From Salinibacter ruber DSM 13855 (GTDB taxonomy: Bacteria; Bacteroidota; Rhodothermia; Rhodothermales; Salinibacteraceae), in the NCBI RefSeq assembly GCF_000013045.1, contig NC_007677.1:1054001-1118000 (forward strand): DNA of 64,000 nucleotides, read 5' to 3'. Below the pieces are notes generated by a model. That model worked only from the letters and a program-made list of their open reading frames with translations. It searched no databases and was not told the origin of the DNA. The position numbers and the translations under genes are program-made. Of the stretch, positions 27,880 through 39,424 are shown piece by piece; positions within the stretch are counted from its first letter, which is position 1; every line of letters starts with the position of its first letter.

Positions 27880-30800
27880 TCAGGCGTCGAGGGGGTCGGA
27901 AGCGGTCGCGTCCCGAGGGGCGAGCAGGCGGTGGAGGCCGTGCAGCGGAAGCCAGGCCCAGTCGGGACGGTGGTTGAGCTCGTAGCGGACCTCGTAGAGG
28001 GCCTTGTCGAGCAGGAAGGCCCAGAGGAACGAGTAGCGGGCGGGGGCGGCCGGAAGGAAGGCGGCGTCGCCGGTCGTGTCGGCGTAGGCGTCGAGGAAGG
28101 TGGTCTCCGTCCAGTAGAGCAGCGCGTCGATCCACGGCTCGTAGTCCGGGTCCACGTCGGCGTGGTCCTGCCAGGACGCGAGAACGGCGTACTCCAGGGA
28201 CCGAAGCATGCCCGCGACGTCGCGCAGTGCATTCTTGCGCCGCCGCCGCTCGTCGAGGGGGCGGGTCGGTTCGCCTTCGAAGTCGAGGACATAAATGTCG
28301 CCCTCGGCCCGGAGAAGCTGGCCGAGATGATAGTCGCCGTGGATTCGGATGCGGTCGTGGGTTCCGGGCACGTCGTCGAGGGGGGCGAGGCGATCGCGGG
28401 CCGCACTCCACGCCGGGTCGGACGGCACGTGCCCGGAGACCCGGTCCGGCTGCCGATCCAGAAGTGCGCGGGTCTCTTCCATCTCGGTCCGGATGCGCGT
28501 GCCCAGCTCCGCCCCCGCATCCGTCGGCGCCTCAACGGGGCGCATCTCGTCGCCCCCGGCCTGGGCCAGCGCGTGGTGCATCTCGGCGGTGCGCACCCCG
28601 AGCGTCCGCGCGAACGAGATCAACTCGGGGGCGAGCTCTTCGAGCCACACCGGCACCGTCGCGTCCGAGAAGCGGTCCGCCGTCCATTGCGGGCCATCCG
28701 CCGACGGGCCCGTGTTCTTGGCCTGCTCGTGCGGGAACGGCGAATTTTCGACGCGGTCGAGAAAGGTGGTCGTGCAGGAGAGCGTGTAGCTCCACGCGTC
28801 GGCATCCACCGCCAGGGCTTCCTGAAGCACCCCAAGGGTGTACTGGCGGTGGCGACGCCGGAAGTTGAGCGTGCCGTGAAGCCGCGGCGAAAACGTAAAG
28901 TCGATGTCCGTGAGGTGCTCCAGGAGCTCTTTCTCGGGGTTGGGGCCCTCCTCCAGGCGGCGGTAGAGCTTGAGGAAATAGTCGTTGTTGACGATGGCCG
29001 AGGTGTTGCTCTGCTCGCCGGTCAGGAGGCGCACGTCGTCGGGAGGGGCATCGCCCATCGCCTCGGACGGCTCGGCCGTGTAGAGCCCCTTCAGCGAGCG
29101 CCCGGTGCCGCCCCGCTGCCACCAGCGGAAGAGGGTGGCCCAGAACCGAGGGTTGACCGTGGCGTCGTAGACGAGCCGTCGCTCCTCGGTGTCCTCCACC
29201 TCCAGCCACGCCAGGGTGGCGTTCGGGTGCTCGTCGAGAATGTCGGAGGCCTCCGGCTCGGGGGCCGCCATCAGGGGCAGGGTGTAGAACGACGTGTCCT
29301 CCGGCAGGTCGACCCGGAGCACCGACAGGTAGACCACGGGGTCGCTCTGGAGGCGCACCGCGTCCTCGACCTCGACCCCTTCGATGCCCTCGCCCTTGCC
29401 GCCGAACCAGCGCTGCTCGTTGATAAACTCGGGGAGGAGCGCCTCGATCTGTTCGGGGCCGCGGCGCTGCGCCATCGTGGGCACGAGGACGTTCTGCAGG
29501 CCCTCGGCGACCGGCAGCACCGGACGGGTGCGGCCGTTCTTGTCCTCGAGGGGCTGAAGGCCGCTGCGGCGGGTGTCGTCGCGCTGTACGTCCTCTTTGG
29601 GCACGAGCTTGAACCAGTAGAAGTGGTGGGGGCCAACGGTCAGGTGATAGTCGTCGTCTTCGATGGGCGGGAACGCGGACTGGCCGGACAGCTCGACCGG
29701 CGCCAGGCCCTGCAGGTCCTCCCGGGCCGGAATGTGGACCGACTGCGTGAAGCGGGACAGGTTGTTCACCACCAGAATGCGCTCGCCCTCGTACTCGCGG
29801 AGAAACGCGAGGATGGACTGGTTCTCCACGGGCAGGAGTTCGAGACTGCCCCGGCCGAAGATGTTTTTGTGTTGCTGCCGGAGGGCAATAAGGCGGCGCA
29901 TGAAGTGGAGCAGCGAGTACGGGTCCGCCTCCGCGTCCTCCACGTTTACGAACTCGTAGCTGTACTTGCCCCGGTTGATGGGCGGCATGAACAGCTTGTG
30001 GTGCGGCGCCCGCGAGAAGCCGCCGTTCTTGTCGGGGCTCCACTGCATGGGCGTGCGCACCCCGTTGCGGTCGCCGAGGAAGGGGTCGTCGCCCATTCCG
30101 ATCTCGTCGCCGTAGTAGATGATGGGGCTTCCCTTGAGGCTCAGCAGCAACGCGTTCATGAGCTCGATGCGGCGGCGCTCGCCCCCGAGCAGGGGCGTCA
30201 GGCGGCGCCGAATGCCCACGTTGATGCGGAAGCGGTCGTCGGCGCCGTACTCGTGGTACATGTAGTCCCGCTCCTCGTCGGTCACCATTTCGAGGGTGAG
30301 CTCGTCGTGGTTGCGGAGGAAGAGGGCCCACTGCGCGTCGTCGGGGATGCCGCTGGTCAGGTCGAGCATCTCCACGACCGGCCGTCGGTTCTCGCGCCGC
30401 AGTGCCATGTAGAGCCGCGGCATGACGGGAAAGTTGAAGGCCATCTGCACGCCGGTGCTCTCCCCCTCCGCGTCCTCGCCGAAGTAGGGAAGCGTGTCCT
30501 CGGGCCACTGGTTCGCCTCCGCCAGGAGCACCTTGCCGGGGCCGTACCGCTCCTCCACGGCGGCGCGCAACTCCTTCACGTAGGCGATCGTCTCGGGCAG
30601 GTTTTCACTGCTGGTGCCCTCCCGTTCGAAGAGGTAGGGTACCGCGTCGAGCCGGAGGCCGTCCACGCCCATGTCGAGCCAGAAGAACATGACCTCCTTC
30701 ATCTTCTCCCGGACCTCAGGGTTGTCGAAATTGAGGTCGGGCTGGTGGGAGAAGAAGCGGTGCCAGTAGTACTTCTCCGCCTTCGGGTCCCACGCCCAGT

Positions 30801-31260
30801 TCGAATCCTCCGTGTCGGTAAAGATGACACGGACATCGTCGTACCGTTCGTCCGTGTCGCTCCAGACGTACCAGTCGTGCTTGTCGGAGTCCGGGTCGCG
30901 CGCCTCCTGAAACCAGGGGTGCTGGTCGGAGGTGTGGTTCAGCACCAGTTCTGTGATGACCCGCATGCCGCGGGCGTGGGCGTCGTCGAGAAAGGCCCGG
31001 AAGTCGTCGAGGTCGCCGTGGATCGGAAGGACCTTGAAGTAGTCGGCGGTGTCGTAGCCGTCGTCCCGGAGCGGGCTCTCCAGGAAGGGGAGCAGCCAGA
31101 GGGTGTTGACGCCCAGTGATTCGAGGTAGGGCAGCTTTTCGCGAAGCCCTTGAAAGTCCCCGTAGCCGTCGTTGTTCGAGTCGTAGAAGCTGCGGACGTG
31201 CAGCTCGTAGATGACGGCGTCCTTGTACCAGAGGGGGTCGTCGAGGAAGTCGTCGGGCAT
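27880..31260 (-). CDS. treS: Trehalose synthase - maltokinase fusion
   Basis: 1126-residue bifunctional protein. The N-terminal GH13 domain (about 1-540) is trehalose synthase (maltose alpha-D-glucosyltransferase), with nucleophile Asp205 in GLRLDAVPYLF, Glu248 in LLAEANQWPED and Asp319 in FLRNHDEL. The C-terminal half (about 600-1120) is a maltokinase (Pep2-type): FINEQRWFGGKGEGI near its start and the kinase-like catalytic loop RIHGDYHLGQLLRAEGDIYVLD. The fusion would isomerise trehalose to maltose and phosphorylate it to maltose-1-phosphate, the GlgE substrate. The start MPDDFLDDPLWYKDAVIYE at 31260 is the family N-terminus. The in-frame upstream extension consists of translated short repeats. 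Confidence 0.95.
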   Translation of the reverse strand: MPDDFLDDPLWYKDAVIYELHVRSFYDSNNDGYGDFQGLREKLPYLESLGVNTLWLLPFLESPLRDDGYDTADYFKVLPIHGDLDDFRAFLDDAHARGMRVITELVLNHTSDQHPWFQEARDPDSDKHDWYVWSDTDERYDDVRVIFTDTEDSNWAWDPKAEKYYWHRFFSHQPDLNFDNPEVREKMKEVMFFWLDMGVDGLRLDAVPYLFEREGTSSENLPETIAYVKELRAAVEERYGPGKVLLAEANQWPEDTLPYFGEDAEGESTGVQMAFNFPVMPRLYMALRRENRRPVVEMLDLTSGIPDDAQWALFLRNHDELTLEMVTDEERDYMYHEYGADDRFRINVGIRRRLTPLLGGERRRIELMNALLLSLKGSPIIYYGDEIGMGDDPFLGDRNGVRTPMQWSPDKNGGFSRAPHHKLFMPPINRGKYSYEFVNVEDAEADPYSLLHFMRRLIALRQQHKNIFGRGSLELLPVENQSILAFLREYEGERILVVNNLSRFTQSVHIPAREDLQGLAPVELSGQSAFPPIEDDDYHLTVGPHHFYWFKLVPKEDVQRDDTRRSGLQPLEDKNGRTRPVLPVAEGLQNVLVPTMAQRRGPEQIEALLPEFINEQRWFGGKGEGIEGVEVEDAVRLQSDPVVYLSVLRVDLPEDTSFYTLPLMAAPEPEASDILDEHPNATLAWLEVEDTEERRLVYDATVNPRFWATLFRWWQRGGTGRSLKGLYTAEPSEAMGDAPPDDVRLLTGEQSNTSAIVNNDYFLKLYRRLEEGPNPEKELLEHLTDIDFTFSPRLHGTLNFRRRHRQYTLGVLQEALAVDADAWSYTLSCTTTFLDRVENSPFPHEQAKNTGPSADGPQWTADRFSDATVPVWLEELAPELISFARTLGVRTAEMHHALAQAGGDEMRPVEAPTDAGAELGTRIRTEMEETRALLDRQPDRVSGHVPSDPAWSAARDRLAPLDDVPGTHDRIRIHGDYHLGQLLRAEGDIYVLDFEGEPTRPLDERRRRKNALRDVAGMLRSLEYAVLASWQDHADVDPDYEPWIDALLYWTETTFLDAYADTTGDAAFLPAAPARYSFLWAFLLDKALYEVRYELNHRPDWAWLPLHGLHRLLAPRDATASDPLDA

Positions 31261-31271
31261 TCGGGTACTGC

Positions 31272-31308
31272 GTTGGAAGGTTGGAACGTTGAAGGTTGGT
31301 ACGTTGAC
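31272..31308. repeat. Short imperfect GTTGGAA-type direct repeats between glgE and treS
   Basis: Four to five near-copies of an 8-base unit (GTTGGAAG, GTTGGAAC, GTTGAAG, GTTGGTAC) lie head to tail in the 91-bp gap between the two genes. The gap also contains an opposed ACGTTC element near 31339. Possible replication-slippage sequence; no function is shown. Confidence 0.5.
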
Positions 31309-31351
31309 GGCCGAACGTGAAAACGGTCCACCTGCCAACGTTCGAACGCCG

Positions 31352-33343
<1,992 letters not shown>

Positions 33344-33612
33344 GGTCGGATCGGGCGACGCGGGCGGCGACGTGGCAGAAGAGGCCATGCTGGCGTGGGG
33401 CAGGAGCGAGATGCGGGGAGCAGGGGGCGACGGCGGATATACACGCTACGCATTGGGGGACAGAAATCCCAACATGAGGGCCACAGGCGCCGAAGCCGTA
33501 GATGCAACTGTGGCCGGTTGGGCTCATTGTATCCGAGGTCTGCGGCCTGATTTTTGTGGTTCACGTTGAGCGCTGCAGACTGCTCTGCGCTTTTGAGTTG
33601 TCCTTGTGCTGT

Positions 33613-35796
33613 ATGGACGCGTCTTCTCCCTCATCGATCGACACGAGCCCGCAGAATCGGGGCGACCGTCACATTCAACCCGGCAAGCCCTATCCACGGG
33701 GGGCCACGTGGGACGGCATCGGCGTCAACTTTGCCCTGCACAGCGCCCACGCCGACCGGGTTGAACTCCTTCTCTTCGAGGACGCGGACGACCGCGAGCC
33801 GGCCGTCACGTTCGAGCTGCCGGAGCACACCGGCCCCATCTGGCACGGCTACGTCACGAACGTGCGTCCCGGACAGCTCTATGGATATCGCGTCTACGGC
33901 CCCTACGACCCGGCGAACGGGCACCGGTTCAACCCCAACAAGGTCCTGCTCGACCCCTACGCGAAGGCCATCGGGCGCCCCCTCCGCTGGGACGACAGCC
34001 TCTTCGGCTACGACGTGGACGCCGAGGAGGACGACCGTTCGTTCAACACGCAGGACAGTGCCCCCCACGCCCCCCTCGCGGCGGTGGTGGAGGAGACCTT
34101 CGCCTGGGGCAACGACCAGTCCCCCGAGATTCCGTGGCAGGACACCCTCATCTACGAGACGCACGTGAAAGGGATGACGCAGAAGCACCCGGACGTGCCC
34201 GAACGGCTGCGGGGCACGTACCTGGGCATGGCGTCCGAGCCGGTGCTCGATCACCTCAAGACCCTCGGCGTCACCACGGTGCAGCTCCTGCCGGTGCACG
34301 CCAAGCTGCATCGCCGGGAGTTGCTCCGGAAGGGCCTGCGGGAATATTGGGGCTACAACACCCTTTCCTACTTCGCGCCGGAGCCGGAGTACGCCGCCAA
34401 CGGCCCGACGAGCGCGGTGCGTGACTTCAAGATGATGGTCCGTGCCCTGCACGACGCGGGGCTTGAGGTCATCATCGACGTCGTTTACAACCACACCTGC
34501 GAGGGCAACCAGATGGGCCCCACGCTCTCGTGGCGGGGCGTTGACAACCGGACCTACTACAAGCTCAACCCCGACGACGAGCGCTACTACATGGACTACA
34601 CCGGGACGGGCAATACGCTCGACCCCGGCGACTCGTACGTCCTGCAGATGATCATGGACAGCCTGCGCTACTGGGTGACGGAGATGCACGTCGACGGCTT
34701 CCGGTTCGACCTGGCCTCGGCCCTGGCGCGCGAGCTGTACGACGTGGACATGCTCGGCTCCTTCTTCAAGGTGGTGCAGCAGGACCCGGTGCTGAGCCAG
34801 GTCAAGCTCATTGCGGAACCCTGGGACGTGGGGCCCGGCGGCTACCAGGTCGGGTCGTTCCCGTGGCAGTGGGCCGAGTGGAACGGCCGCTACCGCGACA
34901 CCATCCGCCGCTTTTGGCGGGGCGACCGCGGGATGAACGGGGACGTGGCCACCCGGGTCACCGGCTCCAGCGACCTCTACGAGCGGTCGGGCCGCCGCCC
35001 GTTCGCGTCCATCAACTTCGTGACGGCCCACGACGGCTTCACGCTGCAGGACCTCGTGAGCTACGAGCGGAAGCACAACGAGGAGAACAAGGAGGGCAAC
35101 GAGGACGGCCACGACGACAACCACTCGACGAACTGCGGGGTGGAAGGCCCCACCAACGATCCGGAGGTGATCGAGCGCCGGGAGCGGCGCAAGCGCAGCA
35201 TCATGGCCACGCTCCTGCTGTCACAGGGCGTGCCCATGATCTTGGGCGGGGATGAGCTGTCCCACACCCGTCGGGGCAACAACAATCCCTACTGCCAGGA
35301 CAACGAGATCAGCTGGTACGACTGGGACCTCGACGAACGCGAGCAGAAGTTCCTCGAGTTCGTCCAGCGACTCACGGCGTTCCGGCAGGAGCATCCGAGC
35401 TTCCGGCGACGGCATTTTCTGGACCCGGTCGACGAGTCGGACGGCTCCGGCGACGTGCTCTGGTGGCACCCCGACGGCCGTGAGATCACGGACGGAGACT
35501 GGCACGACGAGGGCCTGCACGCCTTCGGGTACCTGCTCCGTGGGCAGAACCTGGCGCCCGACTCGCAGGGCCGGCCCCGGACCGACGACTCGTTCCTGGT
35601 GCTCATGAACCAGGGCGGGGCGCCGGTCGAGGTTGAGGTGCCGGCGGAAACCAACGAACTCGACGATGTGCACTGCGCGGCCTGGCACGTGGTGCCGGAG
35701 CTGGCCGAGTTTCTGGACGATCCGGGCCCCGTTGAGCCGGGGGGCGTCCTGACGCTGCGTCCCCATCGACTCCTGGTCCTTCGGGCGGAGCCGTAG
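33613..35796 (+). CDS. glgX: Glycogen debranching enzyme, GlgX/isoamylase type
   Basis: 727-residue GH13_11 enzyme that hydrolyses alpha-1,6 branches. CBM48-like N-terminus ([24 protein letters not shown]), then the barrel with [16 protein letters not shown], nucleophile Asp366 in [13 protein letters not shown], Glu402 in [16 protein letters not shown] and Asp in [14 protein letters not shown]. It is divergent from glgE across about 270 bp, so a shared control region between 33344 and 33612 is likely. Together with the three minus-strand genes it makes a cluster for both building and breaking alpha-glucan. The ATG at 33613 gives the expected N-terminus; the open frame upstream is Cys-rich and non-homologous in look. 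Confidence 0.94.
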   Translation: MDASSPSSIDTSPQNRGDRHIQPGKPYPRGATWDGIGVNFALHSAHADRVELLLFEDADDREPAVTFELPEHTGPIWHGYVTNVRPGQLYGYRVYGPYDPANGHRFNPNKVLLDPYAKAIGRPLRWDDSLFGYDVDAEEDDRSFNTQDSAPHAPLAAVVEETFAWGNDQSPEIPWQDTLIYETHVKGMTQKHPDVPERLRGTYLGMASEPVLDHLKTLGVTTVQLLPVHAKLHRRELLRKGLREYWGYNTLSYFAPEPEYAANGPTSAVRDFKMMVRALHDAGLEVIIDVVYNHTCEGNQMGPTLSWRGVDNRTYYKLNPDDERYYMDYTGTGNTLDPGDSYVLQMIMDSLRYWVTEMHVDGFRFDLASALARELYDVDMLGSFFKVVQQDPVLSQVKLIAEPWDVGPGGYQVGSFPWQWAEWNGRYRDTIRRFWRGDRGMNGDVATRVTGSSDLYERSGRRPFASINFVTAHDGFTLQDLVSYERKHNEENKEGNEDGHDDNHSTNCGVEGPTNDPEVIERRERRKRSIMATLLLSQGVPMILGGDELSHTRRGNNNPYCQDNEISWYDWDLDEREQKFLEFVQRLTAFRQEHPSFRRRHFLDPVDESDGSGDVLWWHPDGREITDGDWHDEGLHAFGYLLRGQNLAPDSQGRPRTDDSFLVLMNQGGAPVEVEVPAETNELDDVHCAAWHVVPELAEFLDDPGPVEPGGVLTLRPHRLLVLRAEP

Positions 35797-35935
35797 TGCG
35801 CGCCGGCGCCCCCTCGTGTCGTTCCGCTCCACAGAACACACCCCGACCGCGCGCCTTCTTGTTCATGCGCGGCCGGGCGCCGCCGCCCCGGGTCCGACGG
35901 ACTTCGCTGCGCTCCCCAACCGGTCTCCGCACGGC

Positions 35936-37034
35936 ATGTCCGACTCCCTCTCCCGCCGAGAGTTTCTTGAGCGTGCGGGCACCACCGTGGCCGCGTCGAC
36001 GGTGGGCGTTCCGTCCGTTCTCCTTCCTGATCGAGACGAGGTCCTCGGGGTGGCCCTCTGTGGCCTCGGCAACTACGCCAAGACCCAACTGGCCCCCGGG
36101 CTCCAGAAGACCGAGCACTGCGCGCTGCGCGGCATTGTCACCGGCTCTCCGGAGAAGATTCCGAGGTGGCAGCGGCGGTACGACATTCCGGACTCGAACG
36201 TCTACAGCTACGACACGCTGCCCGAGATTTCCAACAACGCCGCCCTCGACGTGGTGTATGTCGTGACCCCGCCGGGCTTCCATGCGCGGGACGCCATCAA
36301 GGCCGCCGAGGCCGGGAAGCACGTCTGGTGCGAGAAGCCGATGGCCATGACCGCGAGCGAGTGTCGCGCCGTGATCGATGCCGCCGAGAAGAATGGGGTC
36401 CAGCTCACCGTCGGCTACCGGATGCAGCACGAGCCCAACACCCAAACCATCATCCGGTACGGCGAAGACGAGACGTACGGCGCGGTCACCTCCGTCGCGA
36501 CCGCCGCGGGCTACGACGGAGCGCCCCCCGATCCGGACGACTGGCGTCGGGACGCCGAGCGTGGGGGCGGTGCGCTCTACGACATGGGCGTCTACCCCAT
36601 CAACGCGGCCCGCTACGCCACCGGCATGGAGCCGGTTGCCGTGACGGGGCGTACCTGGTCCGAGCGCGACGAGATCTACAGCGAGGTGCCCGAGTTTGCG
36701 GAGTTTACCCTGGAGTTTCCGGGGGGAGTGACGGCGACGGGAACGGCCAGCTTCGGCGCGTCGATGAACTACCTCAAGGTGGAGTGCACGGAGGGGGGGG
36801 TATCAGCTGCGCCCCTTTCAGGCCTACTCCGGCGTGCAGGGGACGACCAGCGACGGGACCCGGTTGCCCCCCGACCCGACCGACCAGCAGGCCCGGCAGA
36901 TGGACAACGACGCCCGAGCCATCAAAAACGACAATGCCCCCTTGGTCCCGGGCAGGGAGGGGCTCGCCGACGTTCGGGTTGTGCGGGCCATCATGGAATC
37001 CTCCGCGAACGACGGAGCAAGAATGGAGCTTTAA
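35936..37034 (+). pseudogene. Gfo/Idh/MocA-family oxidoreductase, frameshifted at a G8 run
   Basis: Starts MSDSLSRREFLERAGTTVAAS, a twin-arginine-like export signal, followed by an NAD(P)-binding Rossmann domain (VALCGLGNYAKTQLAPGL) and the signature CEKPMAMTASE. The frame is interrupted at the eight-G run at 36793-36800: removing one G restores YQLRPFQAYSGVQG and an in-frame end ...ESSANDGARMEL at 37034, for a normal 365-residue protein. Unshifted, translation continues as unrelated sequence to 37213. The length (1099 bases) is exactly one base too many. This may be a real null mutation, a slippage-prone switch or a sequencing error. The likely substrate is a sugar or polyol. Confidence 0.85.
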
Positions 37035-37367
37035 GGCACGATGCGATGGGCCGGCCGGTCCATCGCGTCCGGAATCCATCGCGTCCGGAAAACGCGTCTG
37101 CCCCCGTCCGGCGCCGTTGCGCCTGGCTCTTCTCTTCGGTCCGACCCACATCTCTTTCTGGCCGGAGCAGGCCGGATCGAATCGTCGAGGGCCCGTTGTC
37201 GATTCCGCGCTGAAAGCGCTGCACCCGGCCGGATCCGGCGAAACGCTTCTGGTGTCGCCAAATAGTGAAGATTTGAAGAACCAAACGGCGGCAAGTTATA
37301 AACAACATCTTCACGTGCCTAACACACAAACGGCTCATGAGTGGTTGGGCCGCACTTCTCGCCGGAC
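37035..37367 (+). promoter_or_regulatory. AT-rich leader before the 631-aa unknown gene
   Basis: No gene is supported here. The stretch 37257-37320 is notably AT-rich against its surroundings and includes TATAAA near 37299. It is the probable promoter area for the gene starting at 37368; exact elements are not assignable. Confidence 0.3.
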
Positions 37368-39263
37368 ATGCACTTCAATCGTCGTCTACTACGAGCCATG
37401 CGATACACGTTTTTCGGACACCTCTGCGGACAACTCTGTTCGGACTGTCAGGAGGACCTGGCACACGCTACCCTTCGGCTCTACCGACCCAAAGACGGGG
37501 ACGATCAAGTCGTCGCCCGTGCGACCGCGGACACCAAACACACGCATCAGATTCTCGATGCGGCGGAGGCAGAACAAAAGGCGGATCGTCTCTTGGTCGA
37601 GGCGGACCTCGATTCGGAGGGCCGCTTCAACGTTGTGCTCGACGAAGAGGTCGACTACGACGGGGACGCCATCGAGGTAGACGTGTACCTCGAATCGGTC
37701 CCCGGGATGCCGGAGGGCACGGAGGCAGGCCCGCTGCAGGTGAGTATCACCACCCTCCAGCCCCAGTGGCGCAAGGGCGAAGAGGGCGCTCGATTTGGCT
37801 GGGAGTACTGCATTCCCGAACGGTTCTGGTGCCAGGTTCGTGGGCAGTTCGGGGCCTGGACGATCTGCGGGGACGTAACCCTCTGCGAGACGGGCGCCCC
37901 CGTGGAGGGCGTGACGGTCATTGCGTTCGATCGGGACTGGATTCAGGACGATGAGGTCGGGATTGCGACCACCGACGGAAATGGCCGCTTTCGCATCGAC
38001 TATTTGCAGCAGGACTTCGAGCCCGGCACCGTCATCGACGTTGAACTGGTGGGCGGCCCCGACCTGTATTTTCGGGTGGAGACGCCCGCCGGGCAGCCGC
38101 TCCTCTCCGAAGACCCGTCTGCGGGACGAAGGAGCAGCCGGGAGAATGCCGGGCCCTGCTTCTGTGTGGACCTCTGCCTCGACGAGGAGCCCGACGACCC
38201 GGATCCTGAAGTCTACCCGGCCTTCACCCAAGTGGGCGGGTACGACTTTCAGACGGACATCGACAGCGGCCCGGCAGGCACGGGGGAGACCGTACGCGGC
38301 GGACGGGCCTTCCATCGCACCCTCCGACTGAATGGGATCATGTCGAAGACCCTAAACGGAAACCCCCTGGAGTACAAGTTTCAGTACCGAGAGCGGGGGG
38401 CGTCGTCCTGGAAGAACGTGACGCCCTCTCAGCTCCGCAAGATGAAGATTGGGACGCTCGAGAAGGTGGAAACTTCCGTCTCGCCCCCGCGCATCCGCAC
38501 CAAAGATTACGTCGTGGGGGGAACACCTGATTCCGATGAAGTGGGTGTCACTTTCAACGGGAACTGGATCCCGATGCCCCAAAAGTCGGGGATTTTTAGT
38601 GGGGATGGGTCGTTCGTGCCGAATCACAACCAGATCCAACTGGACTCCCGGACGCTGGCGACGTTTACGCCCGCGGTCGACCTAACCGGCATCGACGCGG
38701 GGGAGAGTGCCGAGGCCCCCTCTGGGGTCTCCCTCGTGCAGAACAAGCATTTCGAGATCAAGATGCTCGTCCGAGAAAACCCGCCCAACTCGAGTCCCAG
38801 CGCGTCCACGGAGGTGGGTCACCTCGAAAACATTGCGATCAACAATCGGCTCTACGACTATGTCCGTCACCCCAACTGGATGGGGGAGCCGGTCGACGAC
38901 GGGCTTGCCGTGGCGATGGTCAATCTCAAAGAGCTGGGAAGCGGCGGGTGCGAGGGCATCGAGGACGCCCTCAATGTACGCTTCACCGCGGCGCATCCGA
39001 ACCTGGGAAACGTCGGGATCACGGTGGAGGGGCCCGGCGGCCCGTACCGCACGTCTCCCACGCCCAGTGACCCGAATGTGAACGGGAGTCGGGACGAAAA
39101 CCTGTACGGATCGATCGATTTCCAAAACATCTCCGGGGGCAAAAAAGTCGAGGAGCTGAAAAACTGCGCGTACGTCGTGACCCTATCGGTGGGGGTGTTG
39201 CTCACAAACGGCGATCGCGTTCCGAGCAACCGACACGACCAGATCGCCTTTTGCAAAGGGTAG
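37368..39263 (+). CDS. Unknown protein with transthyretin/carboxypeptidase-regulatory-like domain
   Basis: Protein of about 631 residues; function not recognised. The N-terminal segment has FFGHLCGQLCSDCQEDL, a Cys cluster followed by LRLYRP as in small beta-sandwich modules. The second part has FGAWTICGDVTLCETGAPVE, where GDVTLCETGAPVEGV reads like a transthyretin/CarboxypepD_reg repeat. CFCVDLCLDEEPDDPDP is another Cys-rich joint. The C-terminal half is beta-rich with long polar loops. No signal peptide or membrane segment is visible, so despite the extracellular-looking modules there is no Sec export route. The start could also be the ATG at 37398 (MRYTFFGHLCG). It is intact and has coding-like composition. 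Similar multi-domain proteins exist in other Bacteroidota as far as I recall, without a known role. Confidence 0.75.
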   Translation: MHFNRRLLRAMRYTFFGHLCGQLCSDCQEDLAHATLRLYRPKDGDDQVVARATADTKHTHQILDAAEAEQKADRLLVEADLDSEGRFNVVLDEEVDYDGDAIEVDVYLESVPGMPEGTEAGPLQVSITTLQPQWRKGEEGARFGWEYCIPERFWCQVRGQFGAWTICGDVTLCETGAPVEGVTVIAFDRDWIQDDEVGIATTDGNGRFRIDYLQQDFEPGTVIDVELVGGPDLYFRVETPAGQPLLSEDPSAGRRSSRENAGPCFCVDLCLDEEPDDPDPEVYPAFTQVGGYDFQTDIDSGPAGTGETVRGGRAFHRTLRLNGIMSKTLNGNPLEYKFQYRERGASSWKNVTPSQLRKMKIGTLEKVETSVSPPRIRTKDYVVGGTPDSDEVGVTFNGNWIPMPQKSGIFSGDGSFVPNHNQIQLDSRTLATFTPAVDLTGIDAGESAEAPSGVSLVQNKHFEIKMLVRENPPNSSPSASTEVGHLENIAINNRLYDYVRHPNWMGEPVDDGLAVAMVNLKELGSGGCEGIEDALNVRFTAAHPNLGNVGITVEGPGGPYRTSPTPSDPNVNGSRDENLYGSIDFQNISGGKKVEELKNCAYVVTLSVGVLLTNGDRVPSNRHDQIAFCKG

Positions 39264-39424
39264 GGCTTCAGAGAGGGGGCGGAGTCCCGGGCGGACGGTG
39301 GCCCGTTCAGGGGCGAATCGGACGGGATGGAAGCGGGGCGGCCGGCACCGGTCCCTTGCGACTGGGGACGCTCGTTCTCACCTTGTGTCCGGTTGTTATC
39401 ATTTTCGATGAGCGTCCCCACCCC

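Noticed and set aside
26023-31119. A 1698-codon open frame on the plus strand, antisense to glgB and treS-mak.
   Set aside because: It is the complement of two clear enzymes. Very high GC at third positions removes stops from the opposite strand; the translation is Val/Gly/Arg-rich repeats of low complexity with no domain.
31272-31308. Repeats considered as a CRISPR array.
   Set aside because: Units are about 8 bases with no spacers and no cas genes in the window.
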